Assembly (NCBI RefSeq): GCF_900111895.1 | Contig: NZ_FOKB01000004.1 | Coordinates: 1 to 64,000, forward strand | Direction of reading: 5' to 3' | DNA: 64,000 bases | Origin: Pseudomonas simiae | GTDB lineage: Bacteria; Pseudomonadota; Gammaproteobacteria; Pseudomonadales; Pseudomonadaceae | Shown: piece after piece, positions 19,588-27,928 of the stretch | Layout of the letters: each line of letters starts with the position of its first letter | Position numbering within the stretch: the first letter of the stretch is position 1 | Notes under the pieces: model-generated | What the model was told of the DNA's origin: nothing | Database searches by the model: none | What the model saw: only the letters and a program-made list of their open reading frames with translations | Program-made: the position numbers and the translations under genes

Positions 19588-19800
19588 ATGACGATGGAAT
19601 ACTCACTATCAGACCTGTTGGAAAGGCTGTATGAAAATCAATTGGCCCTAGAGGCTGCGCTGATGGAATTGGCCATCCACGCCGAGAGGCAGGGGTCAAA
19701 CGACGTCGGCGAAAATGTCCGCGGTGCGTTATATATTTTAGGTGAAAATGCCGGCCACATTAAGCAGGGGCTGGCCAAGCTCAGCTCTAAAAGCCTCTGA
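19588..19800 (+). CDS. Small helical hypothetical protein, 70 aa
   Basis: An acidic all-helical protein (MTMEYSLSDLLERLYENQLALEAALMELAIHAERQG...GENAGHIKQGLAKL). The ATG at 19588 is preferred, with ATG 19594 as the alternative; a GACAGGA lies upstream. From memory the sequence resembles short conserved hypotheticals of Pseudomonas genomes; I cannot name a function. It is divergent from the 111-aa gene, with a shared 90-bp promoter region. Confidence 0.65.
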   Translation: MTMEYSLSDLLERLYENQLALEAALMELAIHAERQGSNDVGENVRGALYILGENAGHIKQGLAKLSSKSL

Positions 19801-19936
19801 TCCTCGTGCAGGATACCACTGCTCGCTCAAGCAAACACTGCCTTGAAACGACGCGAACCACTCGTAATTCTCCAGGCTTTGCACATTCATATTGCTCCAT
19901 TGCTGTTTAGGCCACAAAGATGCGGGTGGGGCCGCC

Positions 19937-20815
19937 CTATAAAAAGCTCGTGGTCGGCAATAACTGCATATGGCTTCCATCCAGGAGAAGATCAGCGGGC
20001 AAGTCCTTCAAAAAGCCCAACTCTAAAACCAGTTTTTTCAGTCGAGTCTGATCATGCAGACCCACATGATAAAAAACTAAAATTTTTTCATACTCCGATA
20101 ACTGGGCAGACACCATCGAGAGGTACGGTTCAGTTGAACTAGACTCCGAAGCTATATAAGCCAAAACTACTGAGAGGCTTTCATGCCAGCTATGCAAGTT
20201 TTTTCTGGTAGGCTCCCAATACTCTGCATACATAGCTTTTAGCTCCCCCATTCCTTGCAGTGTCTTGCCGTCGAATGCCATCCCATTATCTTTAAATTTA
20301 GTTCGATATATTGTTTTTAACCTCAAATGGAAGCGAGCCATACAGTCTGTCCCGGTGACCGTCTGATTGGATTTTACTATCAACAAATCTATCGACTGAG
20401 TAAGCGCAGAGTGAATCTCGAGCATCTTGAGGAACGTCACCTCAAAACCCTGCTTCCTGAAAGCCACTACTTGCTCACTCAAAGCATCCGCGGAGCGCTT
20501 CATTTCCTCCCTTGAATCTCTTAACTCTACTTTTTGAACAACTATTGTCAAAAGCAGGCCCATAAAAGTAAGAAACGTCAAAAACGGGTTGGCCACCCCG
20601 CCAAAAAAATCACCGAAAACCCCGTGACTGGGCTCGCCTTCTTTGTTTGCAGAGAGGGTCAATACCACGTCAATTAAAAAAATGAGCAATACCACTAACA
20701 ATGCAAAAACAAAAATCCGGTATAACCCTTTGACACCCAGATCCTCTCCTGGTTTTACGAAGGATTCAAACCATTGAAATGGTCTGTTCCACAACCGTGC
20801 TATCCATGCAACCAT
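19937..20815 (-). CDS. Putative phage abortive infection protein (putAbiC type), 292 aa
   Basis: The ATG at 20815 is preceded by AGGGGAGA at a good distance, so it is preferred to the GTG 15 codons earlier. Two membrane segments (about residues 31-54 and 69-93) flank the motif GDFFGGVANPFLTFLTFMGLLLTI, followed by a helix (ELRDSREEMKRSADALSEQV) and FEVTFLKMLEIHSAL. The C-terminal part contains YLSMVSAQLSEYEKILVFYH. This order matches the putative AbiC family, in which a membrane-anchored N-terminus precedes a helical cytoplasmic sensor or effector domain. An abortive-infection role is by family analogy. A Septu-like pair lies 0.7 kb away, supporting a defence island. Confidence 0.8.
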   Translation of the reverse strand: MVAWIARLWNRPFQWFESFVKPGEDLGVKGLYRIFVFALLVVLLIFLIDVVLTLSANKEGEPSHGVFGDFFGGVANPFLTFLTFMGLLLTIVVQKVELRDSREEMKRSADALSEQVVAFRKQGFEVTFLKMLEIHSALTQSIDLLIVKSNQTVTGTDCMARFHLRLKTIYRTKFKDNGMAFDGKTLQGMGELKAMYAEYWEPTRKNLHSWHESLSVVLAYIASESSSTEPYLSMVSAQLSEYEKILVFYHVGLHDQTRLKKLVLELGFLKDLPADLLLDGSHMQLLPTTSFL

Positions 20816-21087
20816 GCCCGCTCTCCCCTTTTGAATGGCATCATAATGCTTTATCCGCACCTCAGCGTAAATCGAAGAGGTGGGGATCGCTCTTCCAGTT
20901 TTCGCTTACGCAGAGTGCCATTGGATAACCAACGGCTCTGCTGTTTCGAGAAGCAGAGTGCGTATTTCGGCATGCACTCCGGCTTTGCTCCATTTAACAA
21001 GCAAAGGCGCCGTTAATTTGCCAATGCACCAATGCGCTGGCTGTATTCTCGTCCAATATTGCTCCGCCTCTTAACGACGTAGTGGGG
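20816..21087. other. Gap between defence-like genes, no gene
   Basis: Divergent or upstream region of the AbiC-like gene. It contains no supported coding sequence and no clear terminator. Confidence 0.5.
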
Positions 21088-21346
21088 TCAGAAGTGATAT
21101 TTCTCAACGCGGCGCCTGAATGCCTCCTCTGACCCCTCCATGATGTCGAGCACGGCCAATGCCATTTCTCGTCTGTCCAACCCACCTTGGTCGGAGGTGA
21201 ATACTACGGCAAAGCGGTACAAGCGCCGCTCGCCGTCGTCCCGCGCTTCGCCGTAGGTGTCGAGGATTTGCCGCGCTAGTAAAGGATTGGCAAAGTCCTG
21301 GGCGCGTACGGTAACTCACGACAGGTAATCCAGCCTGTGAGTTCAT
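21088..21346 (-). pseudogene. Frameshifted small island gene
   Basis: An ATG at 21346 opens with MNSQAGLPVVSYR, but the plausible protein continues in another frame as AQDFANPLLARQILDTYGE...RRLYRFAVVFTSDQGG...EMALAVLDIMEGSEEAF, ending HF at TGA 21088. A stop blocks that second frame just before the join, so the gene is broken by a frameshift near 21305. The reconstructed ~85-residue product looks like a genuine conserved protein (balanced composition, helical). I do not know its function. It resembles neighbouring short island genes and may be a relic of an older integrative element. Confidence 0.6.
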
Positions 21347-21537
21347 GGTGGTGTCCTACATGACGCTATAACCGTTCAGCGTGATGCTTGCATCGAATCT
21401 GCGCTGCCCCCCCTCAAGCGTTTCTTTTAGTGGCAAAATGACACAATTAACGAGCCACTTTTCTCGCACAACGGCGCGGGCACAACACAAACTCCGCCAA
21501 ATTTTGTGTTGTGCCCCCAAGATCAAGGAAGAAAAAA

Positions 21538-23760
21538 ATGATCCGATTAAAGCGGGGTCCCGTCCCGGATATCCTAAATTCCGAACGCGCTAACATGCTG
21601 CGAAAGGAAGCTGCCGATTTTTTCTCTCAACCGCGAGAACAACGGAGGCAGAAACGCTTTGAGTTTCAGAAGTATGCAGCGCAGTTAAACAGTGACATAC
21701 GAAAGGCGCTGGCCGAATGTTTCCCTAGCAAGTGCGCCTACTGTGAGACCCCGGTCGAGAAACCTGAAATAGAGTTGTTTCGCCCCCGGCAGAGTGCCAG
21801 CAATCTGGACGGTTCTGTAGACGACGACTGCTATTGGTGGCTCGCGCATGACTGGTCGAACTACCTGCTCGCCTGCTCTCCCTGCAACACCTTAAAAGGG
21901 TCGCGCTTCCCCGTCGAAGGACTGCGTGCTGGGCCATATCCGACCAGCCTAGGCTTGACTGAAGAAGAAAGGCTACTGCTCGATCCTTGCGAAGATGAGC
22001 CGTCTTCGTTACTGCTTTTTCTAGAGGATGGTCGTGTCACAAGTGACGACTTTCAGGGCTCGGCGACGATCGATGTACTCGGGCTTAACCGGGAGGCGTT
22101 GGTGCACGCACGTCGTCGTGATCTAGAAAACCTGAAACGGATTTTATCGGTACAAAAGATAGCCTTCGATTCGCCCTATTTGGTGGATGACCTACTGAGC
22201 GCAATGATTACGGATGACAGTCCGTATGCCGCCATGCGCAGACAGTTCGTAGCTACCTGGGCCGCTGAGGAGGCCCCTGCTGGTCCACAAACGAGCAAGC
22301 TACTGCAACAACTGCAGCACCACCGGGGCGCAGTGACTGGGAGTCTTGTTGCAAGTCTGGATGACTTGAAGCTAGCGGCAGAACGTCTCACTAATACAAC
22401 TGTGGGGATGGAGTCTTTTTCTGTATTGGAAGAGCGAATATCGAATGACTTCTACCGTAAAAGCCGTTTTATCGAACACTTCCAGTTGACCAATATCCGG
22501 TCATGCGAAAACGTAAGCCTACAGACCTCACTGGGAGCAGGAGGATCAGGGAAGTGGTTAGTGTTGCTGGGCGAAAATGGCACAGGCAAGAGCACAACCC
22601 TTCAAGCCCTTGCTTGTGCACTGGCGGGACAGGATGCCGTTGACGATCTCGATATCAAAGCGTCTGACCTGCTACGCAGCGGCTGCGAAACCGGTACAGT
22701 CAGCGTGCAATTGTCTAGCTTCTCCAGACCCATCGTCATGACGCTTAACGCAGCAAATAACAGCATCACCATTGATCCGCCTGAGCCCAAAGTCATGGTC
22801 CTGGCATATGGCGCAACTCGGTTATTAACACCGCATAAAAACAAGGCCCTGCCTCGCGCATCCGTTCACATTGCCAACCTCTTCAACCCGCTCGAACGTC
22901 TGAGTAACGGTCGCCCTTGGCTTTACGACACGGATGATCAAGAATTCGACCGGATAGCACGTGCATTGTCCGCCCTACTACCTCGTCCGGATGGCGCTCA
23001 GTTCTTTCGTTACAATAACGAAATCATTGTAAAATCCGCCGGAGTTATCGATACCCTGGAGGCACTTAGTAGCGGCTACCAGGCTGTACTTGCGTTGGCA
23101 TTAGACATCATGAGCGTGCTGCGACGGGGCTGGCAAGATGCGGCCTCCGCTGAAGGGATCGTGTTGATCGATGAGATTGATGCCCATCTCCATCCACGGT
23201 GGAAGATGCGCATTATCCAGCGCCTGCGTGAGGTCTTCCCTCGCCTGCAATTCATCGCCACAAGCCACGAGCCACTGACACTACGGGGTATAGAACGAGA
23301 TGAAGTAGCGGTGTTGAAACGGACACTGAGTGGCGCAGTGAAGGTCATAACCGCAGAAACCGACGATCTGCCGTCACCTCGCAATATGACAGTGGGTCAA
23401 TTGCTGACCTCTGACTTCTTTGGCCTGAACTCGGCCGAAGACCTCGAAATCGATACCCTGTTTGAGGAGTACTATCGACTGCTTGCCTCAAGGGAGCGAA
23501 CTGTCGCAGATGAATTGCGTCTTGAGGAACTCCGTGAAGAGCTTGAATCAGGCCGCCAGTTAGGTTTGACTGAACGTGAACGCTTGGTTTTCGAAGCAGC
23601 CGATGCATACATTGCTGAACGAATGGCCAGGCGGCAGGCGTTACCGGAACAATTAAAGTTGGGAGCCCAACATCGTCTGCAACAGCTATGGGCAACCCTG
23701 GATGAGCCTGACACGGTCCCCCCCCCACAACTGGGAACTGACAGGAAGTCACCCTTATGA
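21538..23760 (+). CDS. HNH-like domain fused to AAA ATPase (Septu-like, PtuA-type fusion), 740 aa
   Basis: The start at 21538 is set by AAGGAAG just upstream. Residues 60-115 resemble the PtuB/TIGR02646 HNH region: CAYCE (66-70), then IELFRPR, then DWSNYLLACSPCNTLKG. The usual histidine of IEHFRPK is leucine here, so the nuclease site is probably inactive. An AAA/SMC-like ATPase follows: Walker A GENGTGKST (about 344), Walker B EGIVLIDEIDAHLHPRW (about 539) and ATSHEPLTL as the switch region. The C-terminal ~130 residues are helical and Arg/Glu-rich. The stop overlaps the next start (ATGA). The role is inferred as the ATPase of a Septu-type anti-phage system. Confidence 0.88.
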   Translation: MIRLKRGPVPDILNSERANMLRKEAADFFSQPREQRRQKRFEFQKYAAQLNSDIRKALAECFPSKCAYCETPVEKPEIELFRPRQSASNLDGSVDDDCYWWLAHDWSNYLLACSPCNTLKGSRFPVEGLRAGPYPTSLGLTEEERLLLDPCEDEPSSLLLFLEDGRVTSDDFQGSATIDVLGLNREALVHARRRDLENLKRILSVQKIAFDSPYLVDDLLSAMITDDSPYAAMRRQFVATWAAEEAPAGPQTSKLLQQLQHHRGAVTGSLVASLDDLKLAAERLTNTTVGMESFSVLEERISNDFYRKSRFIEHFQLTNIRSCENVSLQTSLGAGGSGKWLVLLGENGTGKSTTLQALACALAGQDAVDDLDIKASDLLRSGCETGTVSVQLSSFSRPIVMTLNAANNSITIDPPEPKVMVLAYGATRLLTPHKNKALPRASVHIANLFNPLERLSNGRPWLYDTDDQEFDRIARALSALLPRPDGAQFFRYNNEIIVKSAGVIDTLEALSSGYQAVLALALDIMSVLRRGWQDAASAEGIVLIDEIDAHLHPRWKMRIIQRLREVFPRLQFIATSHEPLTLRGIERDEVAVLKRTLSGAVKVITAETDDLPSPRNMTVGQLLTSDFFGLNSAEDLEIDTLFEEYYRLLASRERTVADELRLEELREELESGRQLGLTERERLVFEAADAYIAERMARRQALPEQLKLGAQHRLQQLWATLDEPDTVPPPQLGTDRKSPL

Positions 23761-24590
23761 TCAGGGTAGAACGGGCGGAATGCCCACCTAGTTTGAATGG
23801 TCCTGATTCAAAAGGTAGCCGAGAGCGAGCAGCCGCACTTGTCGCGCAAGCGGCAGGTGGAAAAACAAAGTTCAGAGCGTATAGAGAGTCTGATGTCGTT
23901 CTCACTCTACGCGAGATGTTCAATAAGAAATGCGCTTACTGCGAGTTCAACTATGCAGCAGGCTCCCCCGAGGATATTGAGCATTTTCGTCCCAAAGGTG
24001 CCGTAGTCATCAACGGCCAACTTACCAAGCCAGGGTATTATTGGTTAGCCGCAGAGTGGAGCAATCTGTTGCCATCCTGCATCGATTGTAATCGCAAACG
24101 CTCCAAGGAGTTTGCGGTACCCAATCAAGCGTCCTCGGGAAAAGCCAACCTATTTCCCGTAGTGGACGAAGCACACCGATGGCGTAGCCATACCGCTCCC
24201 AACGTGAACGAGCAACCGTTGTTACTCAACCCCTGTGATGACTATCCCGACCAACACCTCGAGTTTCTAAATGACGGTTTGGTACGGGCAGTAGCCGATA
24301 CCGCTGGAAACCCCAGCCCCAAAGGCGAAACCTCGATAGAGGTCTTCGGTCTGTTACGCCATGACCTTGTCGAACAGCGGGCCGCCAAGCAACTCATGAT
24401 CAGAGCAGCCATCGAACGCGCCCTTGAGGCCGCCGAGATAGCCGAGGATACGGACGACATCACACGTAGAGAGAAATGGCTAAACCTTTCTGCAAATCTT
24501 CTAATGGACGCTCGGGCTCACTTAGACCCGCGACAACCGTATAGGGCAGCAAGCGAGGCGATTTTCCGCGAATATGGCATTCCGCTCTAG
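23757..24590 (+). CDS. PtuB-like HNH endonuclease, 277 aa
   Basis: The gene starts inside the stop of the HNH-ATPase (ATGA), so the two are translationally coupled. Residues 58-62 (CAYCE), 72-79 (DIEHFRPK with the conserved His), WLAAEWSNLLPS and CIDCNRK (about 108) form an intact treble-clef HNH site of the TIGR02646/PtuB type. The C-terminal half is helical (EVFGLLRHDLVEQRAAKQL). PtuB is the effector nuclease of Septu and also occurs with some retrons; no reverse transcriptase is present. Together with the upstream ATPase this makes a two-gene Septu variant in which the ATPase carries a second, degenerate HNH domain. Confidence 0.88.
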   Translation: MIRVERAECPPSLNGPDSKGSRERAAALVAQAAGGKTKFRAYRESDVVLTLREMFNKKCAYCEFNYAAGSPEDIEHFRPKGAVVINGQLTKPGYYWLAAEWSNLLPSCIDCNRKRSKEFAVPNQASSGKANLFPVVDEAHRWRSHTAPNVNEQPLLLNPCDDYPDQHLEFLNDGLVRAVADTAGNPSPKGETSIEVFGLLRHDLVEQRAAKQLMIRAAIERALEAAEIAEDTDDITRREKWLNLSANLLMDARAHLDPRQPYRAASEAIFREYGIPL

Positions 24591-25407
24591 CCTAACTTGA
24601 TCGCTCAAAAAATTGCCCAAACTGAATTGGTAAAGCGATGAGCACAACGATCAGCTACGCCTGGTGAGCGCGGCCTCGTAGCTGGGCCGAGGATGGGATG
24701 TAGGCGCATACCACTACGTCGCGTGCCCACGCTCGGCCTTCGCGTTTACAACAAGCGCCGGATCAAACCAGCCAACGACGGACGCGGCCTTAACAACAGC
24801 GCCCGCACCGCACTGTTGCCACGAATGCCCAGAAGCAGCCCCACTTGCGACTCGTCCGCCCCGCCCCTATACAGCAATCCTGCCACAGTACGCCGAGCAT
24901 CCCGGCCGCTCAGCGACGGCGGTCCTCTGCCTATGAAAAGGGGGAGTCAATTTCAATCGACATGGCTCGGGTTCCACACAACATGGAAATGTTCATGCGG
25001 TATGCGCAGCAATACGGTGGGAATAGCGCGTCAGCACACGTGATGATGGAGGCAGAGCTGGCTTGGCAGGGACTTTCACCCAATAGGTATTTTCGGATGG
25101 GACGGCATTACCGCACTCGTTTGAAGGCGCGCGTAACGCTGGAGAAGCGATCAGGGGCAAGCCTGCCTTGTCACGCAATATTGCAGGAGAGAGGGACACG
25201 AACATGCGACGATTCAGTTACGCTGGATCATTGTTGAGTTCTGCCGATCTCGGTCTAGTACCTCATAGGATTCAAATCTGCTTCATCATAATGTTGCTCG
25301 TTCCGTTCGGCATGGAGGAAGTGCTGCCAACACTCGCAACGTATCCTCAACACCTGCCTTACTCCCCACGTGACGCTCAAAGCTAGATTTTTGACAAGGA
25401 ATAATTC
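24591..25407. other. ~800-bp region with gene remnants
   Basis: No intact gene is convincing. A minus-strand remnant occupies 24746-24946. A plus-strand frame from 24962 to 25237 reads MARVPHNMEMFMRYAQQYGG... and looks partly protein-like, but has no good ribosome-binding site and a low-complexity tail. The TTG-started nuclease gene follows. Confidence 0.45.
24746..24946 (-). pseudogene. C-terminal remnant, possibly recombinase-like
   Basis: The frame opens directly after a stop and has no start codon. It ends at TAA 24746-24748. The 66 residues include LSGRDARRTVAGLLYRGGAD and ESQVGLLLGIRGNSAVRALL, with a composition typical of a real high-GC gene. The pattern G-R-D-A-R-R-T followed by LLLGI resembles the helical end of a tyrosine recombinase (DLRRT...LGH), but the match is loose. 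I consider it a relic of an older mobile element. Confidence 0.4.
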
Positions 25408-26457
25408 TTGAAACGCATGCCAAGAGATCCATTAAAATTCGATCCAGTTGAACTATTTACCGCCGTAAGCAGGGATAATAATTACAGAATCGAAGCAGAA
25501 GAGGATATTGAAGACTTCCTAGAAAAAGTTGGAAAGTCTCTCAAGTCATCTCTAAAAAATCAAAACCTGCTGAACGGTAAGCGAGTCGAAGCTTTATTTG
25601 CTCATGTTGCCGGAGCTTTGGGCAAATGCGCAATGGTGAAGCAGGAAGACAGTGGTGCAATATTCGCAGCAGGAATGAATGTTCAGGCGCCCGATTACTC
25701 TATTGCTTTGAATGACGGAGCGAGATTTCTTGTAGAGGTGAAAAACTGCCATTATGGCGATCCCAAAGAAAACTATGTGCTTCGAAAGGACTACGTAGAG
25801 CGGCTGGAGAATTATGCGCAGCTACAAGGTACAACTGTAAAGTTTGCGATTTATTTCTCCAGGATCAGAAAATGGGTACTCTTGTCCAAAGAGTCAATGA
25901 CTGAACATCGGAATAAATACACGACCAACTTCATTGAAGGCTACGCCAAGAGTGAAATGATATCGCTGGGGGATAGGATGATCGGCACTAAGCCGAATTT
26001 GAGCATCGAGTTGGTTGCAAAGCCCGAAGAAGAGTCAGGAATCAATGAGGATGGGCAAGCCTCAATAACAATAGGCGATGTCAAGTTGTACTGCCATGAC
26101 AATGAGATTCTGAAGGAAAATGAAAAACATATTGCGTTTTATCTCATTAGATTCGGAGACTGGACTACCGACGCTCCTTCGGCTGAGATGGATGGAGAAA
26201 GAGTAAGGTCTATTCGATATGATTTTTATCCTGACGTACCATGGGAAGAAGACCAGGGATTTGCAATGCTAGGCTCACTGAGCTCAATGGTCACTAGCGC
26301 TTACAATGAGCATACCGTATACGAAAGCAAGATATATGCCCTTGATGCTAGGGTTAACCCTGAGGTGTTTTCAGTGCATATTCCTGACGGATACAAAGGC
26401 GACAAGCTTCCACTCTGGCAATTTTGTCTTCAGCCAAACATGGAGTTCAAGATATAA
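25408..26457 (+). CDS. Putative PD-(D/E)xK-type nuclease, 349 aa
   Basis: The TTG start at 25408 has AAGGA about eight bases upstream; an in-frame ATG at 25417 would be too far from it. The segment PDYSIALNDGARFLVEVKN (residues 95-113) is a classical PD-(D/E)xK active-site core: Asp in the first strand, then E-V-K in the second. It is preceded by a helix around LFAHVAGALGKCAM. The C-terminal half is beta-rich (KLYCHDNEILKENEKHIAFYLIRFGDW) and unassigned. The gene is distinctly AT-richer than the giant cluster. No methyltransferase is adjacent, so it is not a classical restriction system; a stand-alone defence or repair nuclease is likely. Confidence 0.72.
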   Translation: MKRMPRDPLKFDPVELFTAVSRDNNYRIEAEEDIEDFLEKVGKSLKSSLKNQNLLNGKRVEALFAHVAGALGKCAMVKQEDSGAIFAAGMNVQAPDYSIALNDGARFLVEVKNCHYGDPKENYVLRKDYVERLENYAQLQGTTVKFAIYFSRIRKWVLLSKESMTEHRNKYTTNFIEGYAKSEMISLGDRMIGTKPNLSIELVAKPEEESGINEDGQASITIGDVKLYCHDNEILKENEKHIAFYLIRFGDWTTDAPSAEMDGERVRSIRYDFYPDVPWEEDQGFAMLGSLSSMVTSAYNEHTVYESKIYALDARVNPEVFSVHIPDGYKGDKLPLWQFCLQPNMEFKI

Positions 26458-26475
26458 AAAAGGGGCCAACTGGCC

Positions 26476-26517
26476 TTGGCCGTTTGCAGCCCTTAGCGAC
26501 AGGCAGCAAACGGCCAA
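26476..26517. repeat. 12-bp perfect inverted repeat downstream of the nuclease gene
   Basis: TTGGCCGTTTGC (26476-26487) and GCAAACGGCCAA (26506-26517) can form a 12-bp stem with an 18-base loop, 19 bases after the nuclease stop. It is followed by AAAAGCGGACAT rather than a T-run. It may act as a weak terminator or mRNA 3'-end stabiliser. Confidence 0.6.
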
Positions 26518-26885
26518 AAGCGGACATGAGTGAGTTACCGCTTTCGACCCAAACCTGTCAGCCGATATCGAAAATACCAGCTATAAAAGGTTGTCAGGAA
26601 GAAGGCAATGCATTTAGCCGTCGGCTGAAGGAAAAACAGCCAATAATAAACTGTACCCACACTGCCTCCCACAACTCGGCAGCTTATTCTAATAGCCTAT
26701 TGGCTGCGACACTTGTCGCCGAGGTGCTGCGAGCACATATCTTTACAGTCATGGTGAGTGTGCGTGGTGAGATTGTTTGGCGTGAAGTACTTGCCCCCTT
26801 GAGAGAGCGAGCATGGTAGAAATGGCCAGCGTGCTGCCAGGATAGATAAAGGAGACATCACTTCAATTAAATGAATGTAGAATGT

Positions 26886-26914
26886 AAAAACCCGAGCCGA
26901 TTAAGAACTCGGGT
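26886..26914 (-). terminator. Intrinsic terminator for the 27928/26930 minus-strand operon
   Basis: On the minus strand, ACCCGAG (26914-26908) pairs with CTCGGGT (26896-26890) and is followed by five U residues (A-run 26886-26890 on the plus strand). It lies 16 bp after the stop of the 332-aa gene. Confidence 0.85.
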
Positions 26915-26929
26915 GCACAACTATATTTC

Positions 26930-27928
26930 TCATAAAATCTCTAGATCTTTTTTATTTCCTATGTTGGCTAGCGTGAGCCCACAACCTCCTGTCCAATACA
27001 TACATCTTAGTGCAGGATTGCCTGTTGTTACGTGAGTTCGCCAAGCAAGCTTGCCATCTCTAGTTTTTTGGATCTTTTTGCCTAAATCTGAATAAAATGG
27101 CTTGTGTGGAGACTTCTCGACCCCTGCAATCACATGGCAGATCACATCGAATGCAGTGTTCGAAAATCGCTGTGTAGGTGCACACTGGTGCAAACCAAGA
27201 CTCTCGACAAACTTATCACCAAACTCAAAACTCCCGACGCCAGGTCTGCCGCAGCTTCGGGCTAAAGCGATAGCTCCTAAGGTAAAAGCATCCTTAATCT
27301 CTTCTGGGGTATTGGCAGTATTGTAGGCAGCAGCAGCGTTGAATTGCGATAAAAACTCCGAGTAATCAGAAAATAGGGAAATACTATTCTCAAGTGTGAC
27401 CGGCAATGGCGGCGGGGTCTCGGGGATACTGTTAGTCAATTCTCCAGTAAACGTAACAGACTTATGCCCAGAATCTAAGGGATGGTGCAGAATCGATAGC
27501 GATTTACCATGAAAATGGTTCGCCAGAAATATGCTCTCTACCAAGCTAACTATAGCCTCGCTTCGCTCGTGGCTACAGCCCGTGATCGCAGGAACTATTT
27601 CCTTTCTACTCCAGTAAGCTACACATTCTGGAAAGAATTTATCGTCATCCAAGGTCATCGAAGCGAGATGATAAACCACCTTGGTTATATCCTTAATTGA
27701 GAATAACTCAGTTTGGCTAGCGACCATGTTATTTTTGAATAGCGAGCTGCACGGATAATACCCAAGCGCCGAGAGCTTTAGCAAAGCGTTACTTTCAATA
27801 GTCGCTCGGTCGCTTCCTCCGGCAATTTCTCTCTTTATATTAACTAGGTCGCTAACTTTTTCAGCCAGATGGGAAGGATCGCAAAATGCCGGAGCAACTA
27901 GATAATCGCAACTCACTACGATCTGCAT
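26930..27928 (-). CDS. Uncharacterised partner of DUF3696-type ATPase, 332 aa
   Basis: It starts in a TAATG overlap with the upstream ATPase stop, so translation is coupled. The N-terminus (MQIVVSCDYLVAPAFC) is beta-like. The middle contains EIVPAITGCSHERSEAIVSLVESIFLANHF and SGHKSVTFTGELTNSIPETPPPLPV. The C-terminal third has KIQKTRDGKLAWRTHVTTGNPALRCMYW. I recognise no catalytic motif or family; the conserved-looking D, H and K residues could fit a nuclease but prove nothing. The pairing of an OLD/ABC-like ATPase with a dedicated second gene is typical of two-component defence modules, where the second gene is the effector. Confidence 0.75.
   Translation of the reverse strand: MQIVVSCDYLVAPAFCDPSHLAEKVSDLVNIKREIAGGSDRATIESNALLKLSALGYYPCSSLFKNNMVASQTELFSIKDITKVVYHLASMTLDDDKFFPECVAYWSRKEIVPAITGCSHERSEAIVSLVESIFLANHFHGKSLSILHHPLDSGHKSVTFTGELTNSIPETPPPLPVTLENSISLFSDYSEFLSQFNAAAAYNTANTPEEIKDAFTLGAIALARSCGRPGVGSFEFGDKFVESLGLHQCAPTQRFSNTAFDVICHVIAGVEKSPHKPFYSDLGKKIQKTRDGKLAWRTHVTTGNPALRCMYWTGGCGLTLANIGNKKDLEIL

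Noticed and set aside
21538..24590. Retron associated with the PtuB-like proteins.
   Set aside because: No reverse transcriptase gene and no msr/msd-like structure is visible nearby.
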